The position numbers were made by a program, and so were the translations under genes. Below are positions 1 through 8,613 of a stretch of 64,000 bases of DNA, piece after piece. The DNA is from Parapedobacter flavus (GTDB lineage Bacteria > Bacteroidota > Bacteroidia > Sphingobacteriales > Sphingobacteriaceae), in contig NZ_JAYKZZ010000001.1 of the NCBI RefSeq assembly GCF_035818675.1, positions 1 through 64,000 of the forward strand. Reading direction: 5' to 3'. Numbering within the stretch: position 1 is the first letter of the stretch; the number at the start of each line of letters is the position of its first letter. The notes beneath the pieces were generated by a model, which was not told the DNA's origin, ran no database searches, and saw only the letters and a program-made list of their open reading frames with translations.

Positions 1-216
1 ACCCTCAACGAACAACCGCCTCCTCCGAAGCGGGATGCAAAGGTAAGCCAATATCTGTAAATTGCAACATCACGTATGAGATATTGTTTGTCAATGCTCG
101 TGACATGCTATAAATCAATGAGAAAAAATCAAGAAGTATGCTTAATAGCATATGCCAATGCTGTTAAGTGATCGGGAATTATTGTACTTTTACACCAGGT
201 ACGTAAAAGAATAGCG
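1..216. other. Intergenic region at left edge with outward -7 box
   Basis: No gene is visible here. At 38-45 the minus strand carries TACCTTTG, a perfect match to the Bacteroidota -7 box TAnnTTTG, so a leftward promoter for a gene outside the window is likely. At 185-192 the plus strand reads TACTTTTA, a near match that could serve the gene starting at 217. The middle of the region is AT-rich with no clear repeat. Confidence 0.5.
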
Positions 217-819
217 TTGGAAATCATCTATTATATCGATCTTTTGGGAACCATGGTCTTCGCAATATCAGGGGCTATGGCAGCAACCCGGAATAATATT
301 GATTTGTTTGGAGCTGCATTTACTGGTTTCGTTACCGCTATCGGAGGAGGAAGTCTCCGCGATATTTTCCTTAATTTACGACCAGTGTGGGTGGATGACG
401 GAAATTACCTGTTAGCGATATTAGTAGGTGTACTCATCGCCGTCTGGTTGCGCAGCATCTTAGGCAAGTTCGCACGGACGTTATTTTTGTTTGACGCGTT
501 GGGAATCGGTTTTTTCACGGTGGTGGGTGTGCAGAAATCGTTGGCTTACGACAGCAGCGGCATAGCCGCCGTGGTACTGGGTATGTTTTCTGCGGTAATG
601 GGAGGTGTTATCCGCGATACACTGCTGAATGAAACTCCCTTGATTTTTCGCCGGGAGATCTATGCAACGGCATGTCTTCTGGGAGCGGCGTTGTTCTTTA
701 CGCTCGACTCCCTGGGGGTGGGTTATGTGATCAACGCCTCCCTAACCGTGGTTACTGTGGTTGTCGTCCGCGTGGTTGCCGTGAAATATCGACTAGCGTT
801 ACCCCTAGTGGGCGGTTGA
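217..819 (+). CDS. TRIC-family cation channel / YadS-like membrane protein (UPF0126)
   Basis: A 200-residue integral membrane protein of the bacterial TRIC channel family, which forms small monovalent-cation pores in the inner membrane. It shows the family's two-fold repeat: each half has about three hydrophobic helices, with a glycine-rich GGGSLRD motif near residue 44 and a matching GGVIRDTL motif near residue 129. Length is typical. The start is a TTG at 217; the next in-frame ATG (250) would cut into the conserved first helix (DLLGTMVFAISGA), so the TTG is preferred. It is a single gene convergent with def, ending 11 nt before def's stop. The physiological ion and role in this organism cannot be read from sequence. 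Confidence 0.85.
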   Translation: MEIIYYIDLLGTMVFAISGAMAATRNNIDLFGAAFTGFVTAIGGGSLRDIFLNLRPVWVDDGNYLLAILVGVLIAVWLRSILGKFARTLFLFDALGIGFFTVVGVQKSLAYDSSGIAAVVLGMFSAVMGGVIRDTLLNETPLIFRREIYATACLLGAALFFTLDSLGVGYVINASLTVVTVVVVRVVAVKYRLALPLVGG

Positions 820-829
820 ACGGAGGCCG

Positions 830-1399
830 TTACCGTTTCCTTCTCGTTGCCGGGAACTTCATTTTGTAATCTACATCAACCTGGCCTCGCGAAATCGAGT
901 CCAATTTACTCTTGATCATCGCTTTGCGGAGCGGACTCAGCTTATCGGTAAACAGCTTGCCCTCGGTGTGGTCGTATTCATGCTGGATAATCCGCGCGGC
1001 CAATCCATCTAGCTCGTCTTCGTGCTCCACCCAGTTTTCATCAACATAGCGAATACGGATAGTAGGGTACCTGCTCACATCTTCTCTGATGTCGGGAATG
1101 CTCAGGCACCCTTCGTTGAATACCCACTTGTCTCCCTCTTCGTCCAAGAGCTCCGCATTGATGAAGACTTTCTTGAAATCACCAAGCCCCGGCTCATCTT
1201 CTTCGTAAGGACTGGCGTCGATGACGAACAACCGTATAGAGCGTCCAATCTGAGGCGCAGCCAACCCGACACCGTTGGCGGCATACATGGTTTCGAACAT
1301 ATCGGCTATCAACTGTTGTAAGCCTGGATAGTCTTTTTCAATTGCTTCACCTTTTCGCTTCAAGATGGGGTCGCCGTATGATATGATGGGTAGTTTCAT
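830..1399 (-). CDS. def: Peptide deformylase
   Basis: This 189-residue metalloenzyme removes the formyl group from the N-terminal methionine of new proteins. All three signature motifs are intact: GVGLAAPQIG at 43-52, EGCLSIP at 96-102 with the metal-ligand cysteine C98, and HEYDH at 140-144 giving the two histidine ligands and the catalytic glutamate. Length and the C-terminal basic tail fit the type I enzymes of Bacteroidota. The gene diverges from xseA; a minus-strand TACCTTTG box at 1491-1498 is its likely promoter and would give a leader of about 85 nt. Functional assignment is very secure. Confidence 0.97.
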   Translation of the reverse strand: MKLPIISYGDPILKRKGEAIEKDYPGLQQLIADMFETMYAANGVGLAAPQIGRSIRLFVIDASPYEEDEPGLGDFKKVFINAELLDEEGDKWVFNEGCLSIPDIREDVSRYPTIRIRYVDENWVEHEDELDGLAARIIQHEYDHTEGKLFTDKLSPLRKAMIKSKLDSISRGQVDVDYKMKFPATRRKR

Positions 1400-1490
1400 T
1401 CAATGATAATCTTTCTGTATGGTCTCGTAAAGCCTAAATCTTTCACCTGTCCAAAAAAGGAAGGTGCCTCCCTGGCACGTTCACGCGCAC

Positions 1491-1525
1491 AAAGGTAGTG
1501 ATTTTATAGAAAAAGCTTACCTTTG
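1491..1525. promoter_or_regulatory. Divergent overlapping promoters of def and xseA
   Basis: Two perfect -7 boxes (TACCTTTG) face away from each other here: minus strand 1491-1498 for def, and plus strand 1518-1525 for xseA. Neither has a clean TTTG -33 box at the usual distance, so strength is uncertain. The xseA box ends only 3 nt before the preferred ATG. Confidence 0.6.
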
Positions 1526-1528
1526 GTT

Positions 1529-2866
1529 ATGCCTGAGAAATTTTCGGACAAGACGGTGTTTAGCCTCGTAGAGGTAGCTCGCAGTATTCAGAAAACGATT
1601 GCCGAACGCTATAAAAGCGTCTATTGGGTGAAAGCGGAGATGAATAAGCTCAATCACTACTCCCACTCGGGTCATTGTTATCCCGAACTGGTCGAGAAGC
1701 GCGAGGGGCGGGTCGTGGCTGAAATGCGATCGGTACTTTGGAAAGGCGACTACCAGCGCATCAATCAGCAGTTTATCGAAACCACTAAAGAACCTTTGAA
1801 AAATGGTATCACCATCTTGTTCCAAGCTGCTATATCCTATGATCCCGTTTACGGCTTAACCCTACGTATCTTGGATATCGATCCGGTGCATGCGCTGGGT
1901 GAACTGCAACGGGAAAAGTTAGCAAGTATCAATCGCCTTAAAGAAGAGGGGGTCTTTAAGGCGAATAAATCCCTCACCTTTCCGGTTGTGCCCAAGCGAC
2001 TGGCCATCATATCGGTGGAAACCAGCAAGGGTTATGCCGATTTCCTGAAGATATTACAACATAACCCTTGGGGCTATCGCTTTGAGCAAACGCTTTTTCC
2101 CGCGTTGCTTCAAGGAGATAAATCTGTGCAGGACATCATCACCCAACTGGAAGGTATTGCAAAACAGCAGGATTTGTATGATGTGGTTGCCATTATACGT
2201 GGTGGCGGCGGTGATGTTGGCTTATCGAGTTATAACCATTATGCATTGGCTGTCGCCATCGCTCGGTTCCCAATTCCGGTCCTTACCGGCATCGGCCATT
2301 CCACTAACGAAACGGTTAGCGAAATGGTGGCGTACCGGAATGCAATAACGCCGAGCGAACTCGCTGATTTCCTTATCCAACGGTTTCATCGGTTTGCCGA
2401 ACCGGTTAACCAAGCCCGAGAGATCATTACGCGGAAGGCCCAACAACAGTTGTCCCGGGAACGCAATACGCTGGATGACTTGATCCGGTACTTCCGGCTG
2501 CATAGCATCCACTTGGTTAATGGGCAACAGAAAGCGCTTGAATATGGTGCTGTACGGCTGGGTATGGTCAATATCGCTCGTTTGCGCCATGGTCAACAAC
2601 AGCTGCAACACGCTACACAAACTCTGAAAACGGCAACCTCATCCCTTCTCAAAGATAAACGGTCTGATTTGCTGACCATTGAAAAGACAGTGTACCTATT
2701 GGATCCCCGCCACGTGCTCCGGCGCGGGTATAGCATCACCCGCCTCAACGGGAAGGCGTTGAAAAGCACCGAGCCCGTGCGTGAAGGCGACATTGTAGAG
2801 ACTGTTTTGGCACAGGGGAGCATGACCAGTAAAATAGATAAATTAAAACCGTTGGATAATGGATAA
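1529..2866 (+). CDS. xseA: Exodeoxyribonuclease VII large subunit
   Basis: Large subunit of exonuclease VII, which degrades single-stranded DNA from both ends into oligonucleotides in repair. About 445 residues. The N-terminal OB-fold nucleic-acid-binding domain (residues ~10-110, with SGHCYPELVEK) precedes the catalytic domain containing the family's IIRGGGG motif near residue 215 and the GIGHSTNETV motif near 255, then a helical, basic C-terminal region. An in-frame TTG lies at 1523, but it falls inside the TACCTTTG promoter box, so the ATG at 1529 is chosen. It overlaps xseB by 8 nt, the usual coupled arrangement for the two subunits. Confidence 0.95.
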   Translation: MPEKFSDKTVFSLVEVARSIQKTIAERYKSVYWVKAEMNKLNHYSHSGHCYPELVEKREGRVVAEMRSVLWKGDYQRINQQFIETTKEPLKNGITILFQAAISYDPVYGLTLRILDIDPVHALGELQREKLASINRLKEEGVFKANKSLTFPVVPKRLAIISVETSKGYADFLKILQHNPWGYRFEQTLFPALLQGDKSVQDIITQLEGIAKQQDLYDVVAIIRGGGGDVGLSSYNHYALAVAIARFPIPVLTGIGHSTNETVSEMVAYRNAITPSELADFLIQRFHRFAEPVNQAREIITRKAQQQLSRERNTLDDLIRYFRLHSIHLVNGQQKALEYGAVRLGMVNIARLRHGQQQLQHATQTLKTATSSLLKDKRSDLLTIEKTVYLLDPRHVLRRGYSITRLNGKALKSTEPVREGDIVETVLAQGSMTSKIDKLKPLDNG

Positions 2867-3086
2867 CCAATACACGTATACCGATGCATTCGAGGAGCTG
2901 CAGACCATCGTATCGGAAATCGAACAGGGGGAAATCTCGGTCGACGAGCTTTCGGAAAAGGTAAAACGGGCAACCCTGCTCATTCATGCCTGCAAGGCGA
3001 AACTCACGGCAACAGAAACCGAAGTGAATAATATATTAGCCGGGTTGTCCGACGATGATGCCGCCCCCACAAATGGGGACGGGTAA
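2859..3086 (+). CDS. xseB: Exodeoxyribonuclease VII small subunit
   Basis: A 75-residue helical protein that forms the small subunit of exonuclease VII. It has the family pattern: YTDAFEELQTIVSEIEQGEISVDELSEKVKRA, a helical hairpin that packs on the XseA C-terminal helices (written here only as its key residues: E10, L11, I14, E17, G20, L26). An acidic, disordered tail follows (DDDAAP). The start overlaps the xseA end by 8 nt, which implies translational coupling. It ends 1 nt before the convergent dctA stop codon; no terminator hairpin is visible between them apart from a tiny AGCTAG/CTAGCT palindrome. Confidence 0.93.
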   Translation: MDNQYTYTDAFEELQTIVSEIEQGEISVDELSEKVKRATLLIHACKAKLTATETEVNNILAGLSDDDAAPTNGDG

Positions 3087-3087
3087 G

Positions 3088-4335
3088 CTAGTCTAGCTCT
3101 GATTTCAATTGGTCCATATCCAGTTCGTTTTCCCAACGCGCTACCACAAGCGTTGCCGCGGTGTTGCCAATGATATTGGTCAAGGCCCTGGCTTCGCTCA
3201 TAAAGCGGTCGATACCGAAAATCAGCGCTACCGATTCAACGGGCATATGGCCCACGACAGGTAGCGTGGCGGCCAGGATGATAAAGCCACTTCCCGTTAC
3301 GCCCGCAGCACCGTTGGAAGTGATGGTAAGCACAAACAGCAAAAATAGCTGATCCATCAGGTTCATGGGCATATCAAGGGCTTTCGACAGGAAAATGGCG
3401 GCCATCGTGAGGTAAATAGCGGTGCCATCCAGGTTGAATGAATAGCCCGTGGGTATCGTAAGGCCGACCACCGGCTTCGAACACCCCATCTTTTCGAGCT
3501 TCTGCATAATCGCAGGAAGCACCGATTCTGACGATGATGTGCCGAGCACAACCAGTAGTTCCTCCTTTATATAGCGTAGCACTTTGAATATGCTGATGCC
3601 ATAATACCTCAAAAACGTGCCTGCGACCAAAAAAACATACAGCAGGCATGTGCCGTAAAAGCACAGCATCAACAGGCCTAAAGAAGAAAGCGAGCTGATA
3701 CCGTATTTGCCGATGGTAAAGCCTATCGCACCCATAGCGCCAATAGGAGCGACCCTCATGATCATCCTGATCACGGCGAATAAGCCATCGAGAAAAGACT
3801 GCATTACGCGGATGGCGGGGTCAGCTTTGGCCCCGATCCTAGACAGCCCGTACCCGAATAGTACGGCGAAGAAAAGAACCTGCAGCAGGTTGCCCGAAGA
3901 TAACGCCCCGAATACGTTTTCGGGGATGATATCCAGTAGAAAGTCCTTAACGCTGTTCTGGTGTTCGCTTTGGGTGATGTAGGATGATACTTCCGAAGTA
4001 TCCAGGGTCTGTGGGTCTACGTGCATACCCTCGCCCGGTTTAACGATATTGATCACCATTACGCCGAGCAGCATGGCGGCGATGGTAGAGATCTGAAAGT
4101 ACAGTAACGCTTTCACACCCACCTTGCCGATTTTCTTCACGTCTTCCATCCCCGCAATGCCTAATACAATGCTACAGAAAATCAACGGTGCTATCACCAT
4201 CTTAATCAGCTTGATGAACCCGTCGCCGAGCGGCTTCAACTGAATACCTACCGATGGATAGAAATGGCCGATTAAAATGCCAATAATAATGGCGATGACG
4301 ACCTGGAAATAGAGTAATTTGAATAGGTTTTTCAT
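3088..4335 (-). CDS. dctA: Dicarboxylate:cation symporter (DctA/GltP family)
   Basis: A 415-residue sodium- or proton-coupled carrier of the DAACS family, which imports C4-dicarboxylates such as succinate and malate, or acidic amino acids. Evidence: LKPLGDGFIKLIKMVIAPLIFCSIVLGIAG at the N-terminus in the DctA-like form, the serine-rich re-entrant loop GTSSSESVLPAIM, and the substrate/Na+ site motif GYSFNLDGTAIYLTMAAIF. The N-terminal half resembles DctA more than GltP, but the substrate is not certain. The start codon overlaps the nagA stop by 4 nt (ATGA-type), so the two are translationally coupled, an unusual partnership of amino-sugar breakdown with dicarboxylate uptake. Confidence 0.85.
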   Translation of the reverse strand: MKNLFKLLYFQVVIAIIIGILIGHFYPSVGIQLKPLGDGFIKLIKMVIAPLIFCSIVLGIAGMEDVKKIGKVGVKALLYFQISTIAAMLLGVMVINIVKPGEGMHVDPQTLDTSEVSSYITQSEHQNSVKDFLLDIIPENVFGALSSGNLLQVLFFAVLFGYGLSRIGAKADPAIRVMQSFLDGLFAVIRMIMRVAPIGAMGAIGFTIGKYGISSLSSLGLLMLCFYGTCLLYVFLVAGTFLRYYGISIFKVLRYIKEELLVVLGTSSSESVLPAIMQKLEKMGCSKPVVGLTIPTGYSFNLDGTAIYLTMAAIFLSKALDMPMNLMDQLFLLFVLTITSNGAAGVTGSGFIILAATLPVVGHMPVESVALIFGIDRFMSEARALTNIIGNTAATLVVARWENELDMDQLKSELD

Positions 4336-5444
4336 TGGGGTACCCCCCCGAGGAATACGTTTCTCACCGCATAGTCATCGTCAAAGATAACCAAATTGGC
4401 GGTCGCTCCGGCGGTAATTCTACCCAGGTTGTCGGCCCCGATAAGCGACGCCGGATATAAAGTAGCCATCCGTAGCGCCTCCTCCAATGGAATCTTTGCG
4501 TAGCGTACGCAATTGGCCACCGCCTGCATCATGGTCAATGCCGATCCGGACAGCGTGCCGTCAGGCAACGTATATCGGTCGCCCGTAAAAACATGCGTGT
4601 AGGTGCCGGTATCCACAGCTACCACAGCATCGGTAATCAAAAAGAGCCGGTCGCCCAACAACCGTTTGCTGATCGCCAGCGTTTGGTAATCCACGTGTAT
4701 ACCGTCAGCGATGATGCTTGCTTTCGCGGTGCCGTCCTGGAAAGTTGCTCCTGGCAACCCCGGGTTACGGTGATGGAATGGCGACATGGCATTGAAAAAA
4801 TGGGTCACCGCTTGTATCCCTTTCCGGAATCCGTGTGTGGCCTCCTCAAACGTGGCATTGCTGTGTCCCGCCGACAAGAGGATGCCGTGGTGCAATAGCA
4901 TCTCGATCACCTCGTCTTCAAACCGCTCTGGGGCGATGGTCATCATCCGTAAGCTCGTGCCAGCACGGTCCAACAGTGCACTAACCTCCGACTTTTCGGG
5001 TTTACGTATATAAGACGCTGGATGCGCGCCCCGTTTTTCAGGGTTAAGGTACGGCCCTTCCAGGTGCAAACCCAGAAGCGCCGCATGCTGGTAGTCCTGC
5101 ATAACCCGCAGGGCTTCATCCACCAGTTCCATTGTGTTGGTTGCGATCGTAATCATGAAGCTCGTGGTTCCCGATTTCACCAGTGCTGCGGCGATTTCAT
5201 CCGTTGCCGCCGCTGTAGGGTCGGCGGAAAATAGCCGGCTTCCCCCACCATATATTTGCAGATCCACAAACCCCGGTGCCACATACCCGCCCATGGCATC
5301 CACGATTTTGGCTTCCGATGGGGTTTCGGCAGCGGGGATGAGCCCAACCACTTTATTTCCTTCGATCAATACCGTTTTTCCACTGGTTAGTTCATCGCCC
5401 GTAAATACGGTTCCGTTGGTGATTGCAAGATATGATTCGGTCAT
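4332..5444 (-). CDS. nagA: N-acetylglucosamine-6-phosphate deacetylase
   Basis: A 370-residue amidohydrolase-superfamily enzyme that converts GlcNAc-6-phosphate to glucosamine-6-phosphate and acetate, in cell-wall recycling and chitin or GlcNAc use. Key motifs: PGFVDLQIYGGG (degenerate first metal motif, as usual in NagA), LGLHLEGPYLNPEKRGAH with the metal-binding glutamate, SAGHSNA, VTHFFNAMSPFHHRNPG with conserved histidines, ADGIHVD, and LITDAV with the catalytic aspartate. Length fits. It is divergent from the DeoR regulator at 5547 (102-nt gap), which plausibly controls it, and overlaps dctA downstream. Confidence 0.93.
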   Translation of the reverse strand: MTESYLAITNGTVFTGDELTSGKTVLIEGNKVVGLIPAAETPSEAKIVDAMGGYVAPGFVDLQIYGGGSRLFSADPTAAATDEIAAALVKSGTTSFMITIATNTMELVDEALRVMQDYQHAALLGLHLEGPYLNPEKRGAHPASYIRKPEKSEVSALLDRAGTSLRMMTIAPERFEDEVIEMLLHHGILLSAGHSNATFEEATHGFRKGIQAVTHFFNAMSPFHHRNPGLPGATFQDGTAKASIIADGIHVDYQTLAISKRLLGDRLFLITDAVVAVDTGTYTHVFTGDRYTLPDGTLSGSALTMMQAVANCVRYAKIPLEEALRMATLYPASLIGADNLGRITAGATANLVIFDDDYAVRNVFLGGVPQ

Positions 5445-5546
5445 GAATACTGTATACGCTATGGTTGTCTAAATGCTTTGCGGGGGTAATAATACAAATT
5501 TCTTTAAAATATTCTATCTTTACCCACTTAATAAACCGCTTATACC

Positions 5547-6290
5547 ATGTTGAAGGAAGAACGGCAGGCTTTTATCATTCACCAGATCAACTTGCACAAC
5601 AAGGTGCTATCGTCAGACCTCAGTGTGCAGCTCAGTGTCTCTGAAGATACCATCCGGCGCGATTTGAACGAATTGGCCGAAAATGGAAAAGTACTCAAAG
5701 TATATGGCGGTGCGTTGTCCAAGTCGTTCCAGTATCCCTTTAAGGAGAATAATGTATACGCCCGTGATTCCAAGAAACAAATTGCCAGCAAGGCGCTCAA
5801 ACTGGTGCAAAATGGCATGACGGTACTCGCGGGCGGGGGCACAACGATGCTCGAACTGGCACGTATCATCCCCGAAAGTCTTCAATGTACATTTTTTACC
5901 ATCAGTCCGCTGGTGGCCCTCGAACTGGCCGAGCGGACGAATGCCGATGTTATTCTTATTGGCGGTAAACTTTCGCGCAATACCAATATCAGTATTGGCT
6001 CGCAGGTCATCAATCAATTATCGGAAATCCGGGTCGACCTGTGTTTGCTGGGTACGAATAGCCTTTCCGTAGAAGATGGTGTTACCGACTCCGACTGGGA
6101 AGTGGTGCAGATCAAGAAAGCCATGATCCGTTGCTCCAGTAAAACCGCCATCCTCAGTATCGCCGAGAAACTAAATTCCGTGCAGAAAATGAAAGTCTGC
6201 AGCCTCAACGCCATTTCTTACTTAGTAACCGACCTGGATCCCACGCATGGGAGTTTGGCAGGTTTCGGAAAGGTAGTAGACGTGGTATAG
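5547..6290 (+). CDS. DeoR/GlpR-family transcriptional regulator
   Basis: A 247-residue sugar-phosphate-sensing regulator. The N-terminal DeoR winged helix-turn-helix (residues 1-57) contains the family signature VSEDTIRRDLNELAENGKVLKVYGGA (key residues S28, T30, R32-D34, G52-G53). The rest is a DeoRC sensor domain with AGGGTTMLELARIIPE and the IGGKLSRNT segment, which bind sugar phosphates. It sits divergently from nagA, so regulation of amino-sugar catabolism is a reasonable inference. A TATCTTTA box at 5515-5522 is a likely promoter. The flippase begins 12 nt after its stop, so some read-through into the polysaccharide genes is possible. Confidence 0.88.
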   Translation: MLKEERQAFIIHQINLHNKVLSSDLSVQLSVSEDTIRRDLNELAENGKVLKVYGGALSKSFQYPFKENNVYARDSKKQIASKALKLVQNGMTVLAGGGTTMLELARIIPESLQCTFFTISPLVALELAERTNADVILIGGKLSRNTNISIGSQVINQLSEIRVDLCLLGTNSLSVEDGVTDSDWEVVQIKKAMIRCSSKTAILSIAEKLNSVQKMKVCSLNAISYLVTDLDPTHGSLAGFGKVVDVV

Positions 6291-6302
6291 CGAATCAGTT
6301 TG

Positions 6303-7640
6303 ATGAACATCCCGTCATTACCCGGTTTCAATCCAGAAGCTTTCAACAAGTATCTTAAGAATGCCGGGTGGTTGATGGTGGCCCGTGTAGGTGCGATTTT
6401 CATCAAGATGGTCGTTACGGCCATCGTTATACCCAATTATTTGGGTAGCAGCCTGAATGGTGAGCTGAACTATCCGCTCGTGCTGGTTTCTTTTTTTGCC
6501 GCGGCCTGCGCACTGGGCATGGATAGCTTCGTTACGCGCCAGTTGTTGCAGCAACCTGAAAAGGAACACACCATATTGGGTACAGCGTTCCGGTTGCGGC
6601 TGGTTGCCTCAATTGTGGCACTTCCCTTGATTTATGCAACCTACTTGGCGATTGCTCATTACACGTCGGAGCCGCAGGCAGCACCTTTCCATTATATCCT
6701 GATCGTGTCGTTTGTCTGCCTGTTCCAGTCGGTCAATATCATCGATTGTTTTTTCCAAGCCAAGGTACAGGGCAAATACATCATGTACATCCAAGTAGGG
6801 GCCAACCTGCTTTCTGCCGCGGTAAAACTTGCCTTGGTTTTCGGGCAAGCCACGGTAGATTGGTTTGTTTGGGCGCTCCTGTTCGATGCAGTTTTTCTTG
6901 CAGTGGGATACTTGTATGGTTACGATCGGCGCGGCAATCGGCTGGTCAACTGGCGGTTCAGTTGGCGTATGGCCAAGCATTTACTCCATTACTCCTGGCC
7001 CCTTGCTTTTTCGTCGGTTGCCATCATTTTATATATGAAAATCGACCAATTGATGCTCGATGCCTATTTGGGTAAAGCGGTATTCGGGGTATATGATACG
7101 GTAGTGAAGCTCAGTGAAGGCTGGTACTTTGTCCCGATGGCCATTGTCACCGCGCTTTTTCCAGCCATCATGAATGCGCGCCGTGACGACCCCGTCCGCT
7201 ATCGGCGACGGCTGCAGCACCTGTATGAATTGATGACGATGGTGAGCGTTGCCATTGCGGTGGTTATCACCCTAGCCGCACCGCTTATTTACCGCACGTT
7301 CTACTCGGCAGAATATGCCGCCGGCGCCCCCGTGCTCACGGTTCACATTTGGGCAGGGGTATTTATGTTTCTGTACGTCGCCACCGGCCAATACCTGCTT
7401 GCTGAAGGCTACACGCGTATTTCGCTGGCCCGGGCAGTGACTGGGGCTGTGATCAATATTGGATTGAATAGCTGGTGGATTCCGGAATATGGCATGATTG
7501 GTGCTGCTTATGCCACGTTAGCCACCTATGCCAGCACGGCACTATTTGTTATCTTCGTACCCAAAACGCGGGCGCAGGGATGGCTGATGCTCGAAGCGTT
7601 ATTTTTCATACCGACCATCCGGCGGTTGGTCAAACGATAA
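6303..7640 (+). CDS. Polysaccharide flippase (Wzx/MATE-like, oligosaccharide exporter)
   Basis: A roughly 445-residue multi-spanning membrane protein of the polysaccharide-flippase family, expected to move lipid-linked oligosaccharide across the inner membrane. It shows around 12-14 hydrophobic helices, the typical early segment WLMVARVGAIFIKMVVTAI followed by NYLGSSLNGELNYPL, and a mid-protein charged helix FSSVAIILYMKIDQLMLDAYLG that is characteristic of the family (key residues K, D and Q in the helix). The true start is the ATG at 6303; a TTG immediately before it is in frame but not needed. It leads a tightly packed four-gene set with the pyruvyl transferase, methyltransferase and glycosyltransferase. 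Confidence 0.88.
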   Translation: MNIPSLPGFNPEAFNKYLKNAGWLMVARVGAIFIKMVVTAIVIPNYLGSSLNGELNYPLVLVSFFAAACALGMDSFVTRQLLQQPEKEHTILGTAFRLRLVASIVALPLIYATYLAIAHYTSEPQAAPFHYILIVSFVCLFQSVNIIDCFFQAKVQGKYIMYIQVGANLLSAAVKLALVFGQATVDWFVWALLFDAVFLAVGYLYGYDRRGNRLVNWRFSWRMAKHLLHYSWPLAFSSVAIILYMKIDQLMLDAYLGKAVFGVYDTVVKLSEGWYFVPMAIVTALFPAIMNARRDDPVRYRRRLQHLYELMTMVSVAIAVVITLAAPLIYRTFYSAEYAAGAPVLTVHIWAGVFMFLYVATGQYLLAEGYTRISLARAVTGAVINIGLNSWWIPEYGMIGAAYATLATYASTALFVIFVPKTRAQGWLMLEALFFIPTIRRLVKR

Positions 7641-7653
7641 GTGTAGCAAACAC

Positions 7654-8604
7654 ATGCCAAAAATTATTTTCGATACCTCAGTAGGTACCACCAATCTCGG
7701 CGACCACATCATCATGGACGCGGTCAATCGGATTTCCGATGAATTGTTCATGGACGATTTCGTCATCAACGTGCCGACCCACTTTTCCATCCATCCGAAA
7801 GACCTCCACAAGTTCCGAAAATACGATACGGGCATTGTGGGAGGCACCAACCTATTGAAAAATAATACCCTCCGGAAGAGCCAATGGAAGGTCGGCATTA
7901 AAGACCTGTTCGCTTTACGGCATAAAGCGGTACTGCTTGGGGTAGGGTGGTGGCAATACCAGGACAGGCCGGTATCCACCTATTCCAGGATGATGTACCG
8001 GTCTTTGTTGTCTAAACGATACCTGCACGCTGTTAGAGATAACTACACGTTGCAGAAGCTAGCCGAGATCGGCATCAAAAATGTTATCAATACCGGCTGT
8101 CCCACGGTGTGGGGGCTCGACGAACCGCATTGCTCACAGATTAACCCCAAAAAGCGCGATACCGTTATCACCACGATTACCGATTACATGCGCGATACTG
8201 ACCGTGATCGGCGGATGTTCGAAATCCTGAAAAAGCATTACCAGAAGGTATATGTGTGGGTGCAAGGTTCGAAGGACCGGGCATACATCGAAAGTTTAAC
8301 GTCCGATATTGGCTATGTGGCACCGAAACTATCCGCATTCGATTCTTTTCTGGAGCGGGAACCCTGCGAATACGTGGGAACACGCCTCCACGCCGGTATA
8401 CGGGCATTGCAGAAAAAGAGGAAAGCCATTATCATCGGCATCGACAACCGAGCGCTCGAAATGCGAAATGACATCGCCTTGAACGTACTCGAACGCCAAC
8501 GCATCGATCTGCTCGAAGAGAAAATACACGAAGAAATGAGCGTTAAACTGTATCTCGACAAAGATGCAATACATCGCTGGACAACACAATTCAAGTCAAT
8601 ATAA
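7654..8604 (+). CDS. Polysaccharide pyruvyl transferase family protein
   Basis: A 316-residue protein of the polysaccharide pyruvyl transferase family, whose members transfer pyruvate from phosphoenolpyruvate to form ketals on exopolysaccharide sugars. Visible family features: the N-terminal DTSVGTTNLGDHIIMDAV segment, GVGWWQYQD, the RDNYTLQKLAEIGI stretch resembling the RD-xx-S motif, the TGCPTVWGL motif, and the C-terminal YVGTRLHAGIRALQ motif. Length is at the normal lower end. It starts 13 nt after the flippase and precedes the methyltransferase by 9 nt, so the group is one operon. Acceptor sugar unknown. Confidence 0.85.
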   Translation: MPKIIFDTSVGTTNLGDHIIMDAVNRISDELFMDDFVINVPTHFSIHPKDLHKFRKYDTGIVGGTNLLKNNTLRKSQWKVGIKDLFALRHKAVLLGVGWWQYQDRPVSTYSRMMYRSLLSKRYLHAVRDNYTLQKLAEIGIKNVINTGCPTVWGLDEPHCSQINPKKRDTVITTITDYMRDTDRDRRMFEILKKHYQKVYVWVQGSKDRAYIESLTSDIGYVAPKLSAFDSFLEREPCEYVGTRLHAGIRALQKKRKAIIIGIDNRALEMRNDIALNVLERQRIDLLEEKIHEEMSVKLYLDKDAIHRWTTQFKSI

Positions 8605-8613
8605 CGATCCACT

